From positions 30,571,375-30,631,374 of the forward strand of contig CAIIXF020000005.1 in the NCBI GenBank assembly GCA_903813345.2: a stretch of DNA of 60,000 bases. The letters run 5' to 3'. How positions within the stretch are numbered: the first letter of the stretch is position 1; every line of letters begins with the position of its first letter. Under the pieces are notes generated by a model that made no database searches, was not told the origin of the DNA, and saw only the letters and a list, made by a program, of their open reading frames with translations. Shown here piece after piece: positions 1 through 10,500 of the stretch. Both the position numbers and the translations under genes were made by a program. Source of the DNA: Owenia fusiformis (lineage: Eukaryota > Annelida > Polychaeta > Sabellida > Oweniidae).

Positions 1-371
1 TAGGAAAATATTTTTCTACATGGTATCATTCTAGTGTTTCTCTCTCTTTCTAGCAGTTAATCTCAGCAATTTCACCCTTTAAACTGTGCCTGACATGAAG
101 AGGACTGTATTTTCATCTGTTCTCAAAAAGAGTAAGGAGTTTCCAGTCTAGTGTCTTGTTTTCTATTGTACAATAGACAAAACAAACACAACAAACACTC
201 GGCAAATGCATTTCTAAATAACCACTCCAGAGACAAAGTTCTCAGTCTAAATCCCAACCCCAGGGACAATAATGCTTTACAAATTCCCATCCATCCCTGC
301 ATGGGTTTGGGTCTCACACAAACCTCTGCATTGTGCTTTGATTTGATAATTTAAGCTGTTGAAGTTAAGGC
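1..371. other. No gene seen
   Basis: Short reading frames occur on both strands but none has splice borders, a domain or a recognisable product. I see nothing to annotate before the minisatellite. Confidence 0.5.
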
Positions 372-1036
372 TATTAAATGAGATTTTGATATCCATGGCG
401 TTAAAGCAGACATTAGAGGAGATTTTGGTATCCATGGTGTAAAAGCAGACATTAGAGGAAATTTTGCTATCCAGGGTGTAAAAGCAGACATAAGAGGAGA
501 TTTTGATATCCATGGTATAAAAGCAGACATAAGAGGAGATTTTGATATCCATGGTGTAAAAGCAGACATTAGAGGAGATTTTGATATCCATGGTGTAAAA
601 GCAGACATTAGAAGAGATTTTGCTATCCAGGGTGTAAAAGCAGACAGAAGAGGAGATTTTGATATCCATGGTGTTAAAGCAGACATTCGAGGAGATTTTG
701 CTATCCAGGGTGTAAAAGCAGACATAAGAGGAGATTTTGATATCCATGGTGTTAAATCAGACATTAGAGGAGATTTTGATATCCATGGTGTAAAAGCAGA
801 CATAAGAGGAGACTTTGCAGCCCATGGTGTAAAAGCAAACATTAGAGGAGATTTTGCTATCCATGGTGTTAAAGCAGACATTAGAGGAGATTTTGATATC
901 CATGGTGTAAAAGCAAACATTAGGCCTTAGAGGAGATTTTGCTATTGTAAAAGCGGACATTAGAGGAGATTTTGCTGCCCATGGTGTAAAAGCAAACATT
1001 AGAGGAGATTTTGATATCCATGGTCTTAAACCAGCC
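372..1036. repeat. 39-bp minisatellite, about 17 copies
   Basis: A 39-bp unit (read on the + strand as roughly ATTAGAGGAGATTTTGATAT followed by CCATGGTGTAAAAGCAGAC) is repeated about 17 times with point variants and a few truncated units near 925-960. Because 39 is a multiple of three and the unit lacks stops in several frames, long spurious reading frames appear on the minus strand, and a stop-free + frame encodes a 13-residue repeat IRGDFDIHGVKAD from about 378 to 930. No in-frame ATG, splice site or non-repetitive coding flank supports translation. Confidence 0.9.
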
Positions 1037-1599
1037 ATAGTTGACACAAAGGGGTCAAACAAGGAAGTTGATGAATTTGCATAATTTTTCTCTTTCTTTA
1101 ATATATAATCAACACATCCTCTCCTGAAAAAATGGCAATCCAAGGTCTTCCAATGCGGGATAATTAATTTTTACTGTGTGCATTATAGGTTTGAAAAGAC
1201 ACAGTAATTTTAAAATGGAAAATAAAGACATCATAATTGTAGATTTTGCCAAGATATATCATGGTAAATGTGCTATAATGAGTACATTATGGTGAAACAA
1301 GTGCAACTGAACACCATTATACAGAAGGTATTGCTTTGTAAGTATTAATTATTGCGATTTGATTATCTTTTCATGAATGAAAAAGTTGTTTTATGATCAC
1401 AGTGATCTTTCAATTATTACTATAGAATCAAAGTAATGATGACACTTAATTAGAAGTATATCAAAAATAAATGTGTAATAAAATAAATACACAAACTAAT
1501 TCAATAATATTTCATATAATAAAATGTTAATGATACTTTTGAAATTTTAACAATACATAGAATCAAGTAATTTGTCGTTCAGAGCTTGAGAAAATAACA
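1037..1599. other. AT-rich 5' flank of the SRCR gene
   Basis: AT-rich DNA between the minisatellite and the first coding exon of the SRCR gene. It should contain that gene's promoter and 5' UTR. No convincing TATA box at a fixed spacing or other motif can be singled out. Confidence 0.4.
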
Positions 1600-4500
1600 A
1601 TGGAATACTGTAAAAGAGTACTCATTTTTATATTTCATCTGGTTTTCTTGTCTTTTAAAACATTTGGACAAACACCAGCACTTAATGCTACAGGTAAGAT
1701 TTATCAAATATTAACTTCTGAAATTCATACATTCTAGTGACAGGATATCATTTTAGGCTATATTCATGAAATGGAAATCTTAAAGTATTTAAACCACTTC
1801 TTTGCTTTTATGATTTTTGAAAAAAAACGTATATAAAAACTAGAAAACGGAAACTCCACAGAGTAGCAAATCCTGACGGACAAAACATATTTTTTATTTA
1901 TTAAATACCTCAACCGGTAAATGGTGTTTGTGTCATCAGAAAAATCATAATTTTCTTGAGGAAGGGCAGCCATTTTTAATTAAGCATTACTTCTTGACCA
2001 GAGTCCTATGCCAATAAGACCTTGGCACATGGAATCTGTAAAAAATCTGAAAATGCTATTTGAAAATGAATATGAAAGAATTTTTCAATGAACAATAAAA
2101 AAAACTAATTTGTTCAAAGGACTAGATAACCTACAAAATGGTGCTAAGGCTTGAGACTGATCTAACCTGTGTGTAAAAGTAATACTTAATCATAATTATA
2201 TTACATGAATAAATAAAATAAAAAAATAATAATAATAAAAAAAATATATTAGCTGACACATTTGACAAAATATCCAATAAAAGCCTTCTTGCTTAATTTC
2301 GCCATATCAGCAATGAGGACCTTTGTTAATTCTTGGAATATTCGCAATGATCATCAATAGTATTAGGAACCATAGATTTTATTAACAGTGCGCCTAGTAA
2401 AAGGAACAGAATCAGCTGGAATAGTAGAAGTGCTTGGCCCTCATGGCTGGGGAACATTATGTCAAAGAGCCATAGATACAAATGCTGATGTAGCAGTCGT
2501 GTGCAAGCAACTGGGATTTAAAGATGCTATTGCAATACCAATATCCCCACTGATCTTTGAACCTTACGACCAATACCCTAAGTTTGTTATAAGAGATGTT
2601 GATTGCAAAGGTATATCTTAGCTTCGCCATCTTAATAAATGCATTAGTTTGATTTACACTAGAACCCTAAGACATCTTGGGTAAAACATTTTAGTGTTAA
2701 AACGTTTCACAAATGTAATGTAAATCTCAAGAGCTCTTGGCTAAGAGCGCTTAGCTAAAACGTTTTAGGACCCTAGTCATAGCCAAGACGTCTTAGTGCT
2801 AAAACATTTTGCAAAGCATTGTGTTAATCCATCAGTTTTAGCTGAGAGCTCTTAGCCTGGTTTTGTGCCTTGTGCTGAATGAATACACATGTACATGTAT
2901 ATATATCTCTAGATAGGGATTCTTTTATATATCATTTTGTTGCAAATTGAATGATCTTTAAAATAATATATCATTGTTGGTTCATATATTTGCGCACCCG
3001 ATGCATCCTTTAGCAAAAAGTATCTAGATAGGAATGGAATAGCCATGTTGATAATTTCATATTTCATGTATACCTACATATCTCCGAGACATCTTAGCAA
3101 ACAGGTGTAAACTCAATTATATTTTGTAAGGCATCTTAAAAATGCTGGTGTAATCTTCACATAATTTTTCTAAAACGTTTAGCCAAGACTAAGGATATAT
3201 AGCGGGATAAATAGTGTAAAGTAATCGCCGTTTGCGGAACAAATCGTGAAACTTTCCTCAAATGATCACTGATTGCTACTCTTTAAATAAAGCAACTGTG
3301 CCAAAAAATCGCTCCATAGGAACTACCCTAACTTTACAATTCTTACCCCCCCCCCATGGTCACGGAGGGGGGGGGGGCTAAAAAAAATTTGACACAATTT
3401 TTTTTACTAAATTATGCTCATACTTCAAATTTAATATTACCTTATCATGTTTAGAAGTTAATGTTGAAGTAAAAATATGAAATACCATTGATTTTCAATT
3501 GCTATGTTAAAGGATGGTGATGGGCGACGCCCACTTTTCTTGTATTGAATATTTTGCACCATATCACAGTAGCAGGAGTAAATCGAATAAGTGATATATG
3601 ATTTTAAAATTACATCTATATCTAATGCTTCACATGACTATTATTTTTCACCTTTTTCACTGTTAAAGGCTTGTTTTGAGTCACACCCATCTTTTAGATA
3701 TACAGAAAAAATGGTAGATACGGCTTGACTTGTGGTTTCCTGTGGCTTCTGAGTGCAGTTAGACTCCATATATCAACTATCTATACCTGTTTCATAGTTC
3801 CTTTAGTTTCACTTTGCACACATTTTTAAATCATAGTTTTATTAATTTTATCAATAGAAGGATTTATACTAGTGTCTATCAGTATCATAGTTACTTTTTG
3901 ATATGTTGCAGTGTCCTTATGAAGAACAATTGCCATCACCACATCATGCTGGACAAACAAGATTTCCTTTCAGGCTCTTGCATCATGTTGATATGCATTG
4001 GTATTTGCAGCTACACTTTATGAGAGCCTGGCAAGCGTTTGATGCTTGGGGTAAGGTTGTCCACCTTGGTATCCATTTGGTGTCTTCAAATATCCAGCCC
4101 CACTCAGCTGGGAAGGAACTTGAGGATTCGCTGTAAGTGGTTGCCCCCAAATAAATACAGCTTGGTTTATGACTCTCTTCCTATGCTGTAAAAGGGCATC
4201 TAATGTTGGAGGAATGTGTGATATTATTGAAGTCCTCTTTGTGAACATCTCCTTCCTCGCAGCATTGATTGATGTTTCATTGCTTGTTTTAAGTTGTAGA
4301 CCAGAATAATGAACTGCTCTAAAATAGGCATGGCATCAAGCAGGGTATTGGGTCGTATTGAGATTTCTGTTAATACTGTAGTCAATTCAGGGTAGGTACT
4401 CCATTGGTTCCAGGCTGATGTCTTAGACATTCCATTAAAGCCTGATGTGGTGTCACACCCAGTCATAGCATGGAATATTGGGAAACACATGGCTTTCTGA

Positions 4501-7500
4501 GGAGTCATTAACATAGGCAATTTTGTGGGCTGGAAGGTATCTATAGGACTTTCCCTTGCCAAAGGCGAGCCAGATTTGAATGTTAAGTTGTACTAACTGC
4601 CAGAACAACATTGTCTCAATCAACTGTTCTAATCGTCATTTTAGTGAAGCCTTTTTTCATTGCATCATATATGTGCAGAAAGATTCGGGAATCTGCTTTT
4701 CAAGGGATGATGTTGAAATCTCAGAAACATGCTGCTTAGGATATGCCTCTGCAGAATTCCAAATTGTTGTAATCAGGATTTTATTCTCTGGTACTGGAAT
4801 GACTGAGACATTTGATGCAAGGAAGGTAAAGAGATCACTTTTCTTGTCATCCGAGCGTAGAAATTCTGGCCAATTCCCTGGCAATTTGTTTTCTGGATAA
4901 ACTATTTGACGCTTTCCAGATCCACGCTTTTTTTGTTGAAGATTTGACACTATTTGGTATATATTGATCCCATACATTATCAAGTCTTTGTACTCTATTA
5001 AGTTGATCTGCAGCATACTTATCAAATATGTCATTTGAGTATTGTAGGAAGGTTCTTGCTTCTTGAGTTTTCAGCAGGTGGACTATTACGGCACCATCAA
5101 GAAACAGGGCTTCAACATCTGGTGTATTGATCTCTCTATTTGGAACAAGGTCTTCCACTGGTTTTAAGATATTTGCTTTGAGGCCAGTCTTGATTGTGCC
5201 ATCTTGTGAAAGGGATGGAGGGAATGCCTGGTTCATATGTCAGAAAAGTTCATCTAAGTTGCTGTTTTTATTCTGGCACGCTATGTATAGTTGTGAAAAT
5301 ATGTATAGTTGTGAAAATAGGGCAGTGTCATTTTTCAAGCTTGCTAGCTTTGAAATTGAGTTAGATTTGTTTGAAGATCTTGAAATTGTTTCTCTTGATA
5401 GGGTCTGGTGATGGCTTTTGATCTTTCAATAGTTCTCTCCTTTATATATACTTCACATTAACTTTTCCCCTTTTTATTCTCAATTGTGTTCAATGTGTCA
5501 ACTGTACTGCTTGACATTACATCTTTAGTATCAAGTGTCCAAAGTTCCTTTGATGTTGCAATAAAGGGGTTTCCTAAATCATTGATAACCTCAGTAAGGG
5601 AATTGACATATTTGTTGAAACTGGTTTGATAACTAACACTGTGCTCATGGTTTGCAAGGACTTCATCATCATTATCCTTCATCTCATCCTCAAACTCAGT
5701 TAACATTCTTGGACCACCGACCATCCACTTCTGTAATGCGATTGAATTGTCGAACAACCCCACAGCTCCACCCTCACTTTTTATCACACTATTGTTTTGC
5801 TTATGGGCTTGGTCTATTGACATGGAGGAGAAGGTTCTTCTTGACTTGCTGACAGTGAAATGCCCCTTCATGAAAGCATTGTGAACTTCAGGGTGGATTT
5901 CTTTGAGCTGAACCAGATCACTTACATGGACAGGTGATAGTTTCTTTGTAGAGCTAGAAGTCACCAAGTCTCACAGCTCTAGTTATTATCTGTTAGACAC
6001 AGAACTTGTAATACTCCTATTCGCGATAAGAGTTCAGAAGGGACAAATTTGCATTGGCCCGCCGAACAAGTCGATTACTCTGAACGTTTCTCAGCTTCTG
6101 ATCTTCCATCAGCCCTCGAGCATAGTTATATGATCCAATCTATTCAATAATCTGAAGGATAATCGTAGATTCAAAGTAACATTATTTTCAATCTTCGATG
6201 GCGTCTGAGCAATTTCTGGGATATCAGTGACGTCACTGGAATTGGTCGGCATTTTCAACTACAGATTTCTTCAGATTTGGGGATTATAGTTCAAAAAGCT
6301 TTGTCATATATCTTAATTACATGCATACCTATCGTTTGTGCAAATGAAACTCTGCATAAATGTTTAATAGAGTCGCAGTGCGGCATTGAAAATAGCACCC
6401 CTGTGTAATCCAATGGGAAAGAACCCGGATGTAGACGAAGTTGTACCATACATGAGAGCTCTTCAAATGGGAGGTAGCTAAACTGAACTAAATTAAACGT
6501 TATCGCGTATTGGTATATTGGAGTACCATGTACCAGAATTTGAATATAGGTGACCCTGTTTCTTCACTCTGCTATCTGGTATCTATCCAAGATTCAAAAT
6601 CAAGAGGCAAAATTGTATTGATTGGTAATCTACCTGAAATCTACCCAGGTAACAAGACCCCCTCCCAATACACATAACACTCCTTCTTAATTTAAAACTG
6701 CCCTTATTAGACCAACAATATCATATTTTAAAACATAACAGTTCATCAAAATAAGCAGAACTACTTCTTGATTATTTTTATTAATCATGTAGGTCAAAAT
6801 CATACTTACAAAAACTGATCTAGATCCTATCATAAACGTTGATGCTCATTGTCACTCAAGCATGACCTTGTCAAAAACAAGAAGTGATTTTGGTAGTTGT
6901 TTAAGAAAGATACACTTTTTACTAGATTATTCTGTATTTGCATTCAAGTCACTCATCAGATGTCACATAGTTTGTCAAACTTTATTTTCAATTAAAATTA
7001 CATTAATTATGTCGAAGTATATGCCACTCTGGAGATAAAAGGAATTAATTAAAGATAAGTAAATATTCATTTTGCTAAAAAATGACTGCAATCTCACTCA
7101 TTATCATGTATATCATGGTAAAAGGTCCCAACATTGAAATCATGATACTATTTAATGATAATCCTAAAAAGTTATGGATGGTCATTAAGCCTACCCCTAT
7201 AAATTTTAGGGGTAGGGGTAAAAATTGCGAAAAGTAGATAAAAAATGGAGGAAATTTTCGGCACAGTTGCTTTTTACACCCAGGAAGGTTGTCTGGTCAT
7301 ATATGGAAAGTTCCACGATTTGTTCCATTTTCGGCGCTTTCGCCCTTTTTTATGTCACTATTTATCTCGCTAATAATGCATCTTACAGGTTCAAATTTTT
7401 AGATGAAGTCTATTCATTAATGCAATAGCAAAAATCCATAATATCTGTGTGTTACAACTTAATATTTTTCGTATATAAGAGGAATTAACTTGATGTTATC

Positions 7501-10500
7501 ATATTCTAACAGGTGATGAAGATTCTATCCAAGATTGCAAAAACACAGGATGGGAGGATTCAGATATTTTTGTTACAAGTTTCTTGTCTATACCTAGTGC
7601 TGTCTGGTGTGCAGAAAAAGAGCCAAGATGTAAATATATTCATGCATAGATATACAGTGTACTCATAAAATACAGGGTGTTAAAAAAATGCAACCCAAAG
7701 AAATCGCTATATTTTGGAAAATACGAATCCAATTATGTTCATATTTTCAGGAAAGAAAGAAGATACTGTGTATGTATAGACCCTGTTGTTAGTAAGTTGT
7801 GAAACATGATGTCTTGGACACTTGCTCAAAAGACAGTTGTACTAGCAAAATATGAAAAACGTGAATGGAAAATCACTTTATCTTTGAAAGTACTAATTCA
7901 ATTATGTTTATTTTTTCAGGAAAAGAAAGAAGAGACTGTGTATGTATAGCTCCTGTTGTCAGGAAGTTGTAAAACATGATGCCTTGGATACCTGCTCAAA
8001 TGACAGTTGTACTCGGAAAATATAAAAACGCAGTCAGAGGTGACTGCCACAGCAATAAAAGCAAATAACTTTCTAACCATAGTGTTTTGGCACTTCAGAT
8101 TTGGCACAAATTATCCTCATTCAATGTTTGGTGAATCTGTGGAGTTTCATCAAAATCACTAAAGGGACTTTACAGTCATGGTCAAAATGCCTTCTTAAGT
8201 CTCCCTGAATCTCTTGTCTCTTGACTGCAATTTGAAAGCATTTCAACCATGACTGTAAAGTCCCTAAAGTGATTTTGATTTCTCTCAACAGATTTACCAT
8301 ACAGTAAATGAAGATGATTTGTGTCGAATTTGAAGAGCCAAAACACTATGGTAAGGAAGTTATTTAGTTTTTTCCGGTTGCAGTCACCCCTGACTGCGTT
8401 TTTCGTATTCTCCTAGTACAACTGTCTTTTGAGCAGATGTCCAAGGCATCATGTTTTACAACTAACCATTTACAGGAGCTATACATACACAGTCTCTTCT
8501 TTATTTCCTGTAAATATGAACATAATTGAACTAGTGTTTTTCACGATATAGCGATTTCTTTGGGTTGCGTTTTTTTAACACCCTGTAGCAGAATTACTGA
8601 TTTAATTGCTATGTCATTGCATATAATAGCAGATAGTAATCAAGATTAACATGTCCAAACAAGTCATTTACAAACAAAAAGTCACAAACTAGTTGAGGCT
8701 ATCAAAGAAAGTAAGTCTTGATATAAATGCAATAATAACTAACATTGCCTGAAATTCAAGTCAACCTTAAAATTGGGAATTTTGAAATTAGGCATGCCAA
8801 TTAATGATGAGCTAGATATATTTTGAAAATTTTAGGAGAATTAAACTCTTTTTGATGTTAGCTTAACATATTCCAGTGTGGTTATCAGGAGGGAGAGGGG
8901 AGTTTGAAGGTAATGTGGAGGTAGATGTGCAGATAGAAGGATTTGCAGGTTGGGGATACATGTGTAACCCAGAGGAGTCTGATCTTCATGGCTATGACTT
9001 GAAAAGATTGACTAAAGCAGCACAAGTCATCTGTGTTCAACAAGGATTCAAAAGGGAAGATGCATATCCCTTATTTGGCGATTATTTTGAGATGGCAGAA
9101 TCAACTAGCTATTGGACGCTTCCATTTCTTATCTCCAGATTTGACTGTCAAGGGACAGAAGCCTCACTCTTTGATTGCAAATTTAAAGACGGTGACCCTG
9201 AATGCAAACATAAGCATGCGTTTGCAGTTTCTTGCAAAAGGGATCCTATCAAATGTAGGACTTTCTAGTAAAGGGTTTATATGATATATAAGATAATTGT
9301 GATCTTAAAACTTTCTCTACAGAAGTAGATTTGATGGTAGTGAATTTGACAACCTGATGTTTTAGTTTGTGCTTTCTTATTATAGATAGACTAGTAGGTG
9401 GTCAGAGGGAGTCTCATGGTCGGCTAGAAGTTTATGGATTTGGCTACTGGAGTCCTGTTTGTCAGTATAACTTTCAAAATGAAGCAGCGGTAGTTTGTAA
9501 AAGTCTTGGTTACAAATCTAACAAGACAAAACCTACCGATCTACCAAGTTACATGTTTTTCGGAACAAGCTCAGAGCGCATCAGGCTTACAGGAGTAAAT
9601 TGCAAAGGAGATGAAAAATCATTAGCTCTGTGTCAGAGGTTTATATTAGGACGCCTTCCAATTAAGCTTCTTGATGATTTGAGGGAAGAATGTGGGTATA
9701 AGGATCAAATTGGGATAGATTGTGAGCCTGAACCTGTACAAGGTAAAAAATAAATAAGTTGCTGATAGAAAAAATCTTTATTTTTCGATTTTGCTAAAGT
9801 GAGGGGTATAAAATAATCATTCAATCAAACTTGATTAGTTTATAAATAACAGACATTTTTTATTGCCAACTAGACAAAAGACAAATACCATCGAACAGAC
9901 AATTGGCTGACATTTTTACAAACAAAGAAGAGCAAAAATCAAAAAATAACACATAAAAATGGCCACCATTTTCAATGGTTGCTCACTAGCCAAATTGTCA
10001 TCAGAAAGTGTAATATGCTTCTAAGTAGGCAAATTTTAACAAAATCGCACACATAGATTTAAATGACAGCCATTTTTCAAAATGGCCACATACTAGCCAA
10101 AATGTCAAAACAGTGTGCCATGCTTAAGGTATTCACATCTCAAATATGAACAAAATCACTCCACTACTTTTTGAATTATAGTAAAAAACGTAAAAATGAC
10201 TGCCATTTTCAAAATGGCCACCAACTACCCAAAGATGGCTGCCATGTGCTTCTTAAATATCTACATTTCTAGCTTTATTAATGTCCTTTTTAATTTTTTT
10301 ACATTTAAAGCTTGCCATTACAGTTTTATATATAAATTTTTTTGTACATAAATTACTGTAAAATTGGCACCAAAATGGCTGCCACTTTTAAAAGAGCAGC
10401 CATTTTGAAAATCAGCTTTCCACAATGCCAAAACAATGCCATAATTGTGATGTACACTGAAATTTCTTCAATTTGAGTATAATATAGCCATACTTTTAAG

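Noticed and set aside
277-1143. Three overlapping minus-strand ORFs of 128-189 residues
   Set aside because: They are translations of the 39-bp minisatellite in several frames, with no non-repetitive coding flank.
7225-7428. 67-residue + strand ORF upstream of SRCR exon 3
   Set aside because: No family signal, starts in AT-rich intron sequence and has no splice connection to the SRCR frame.
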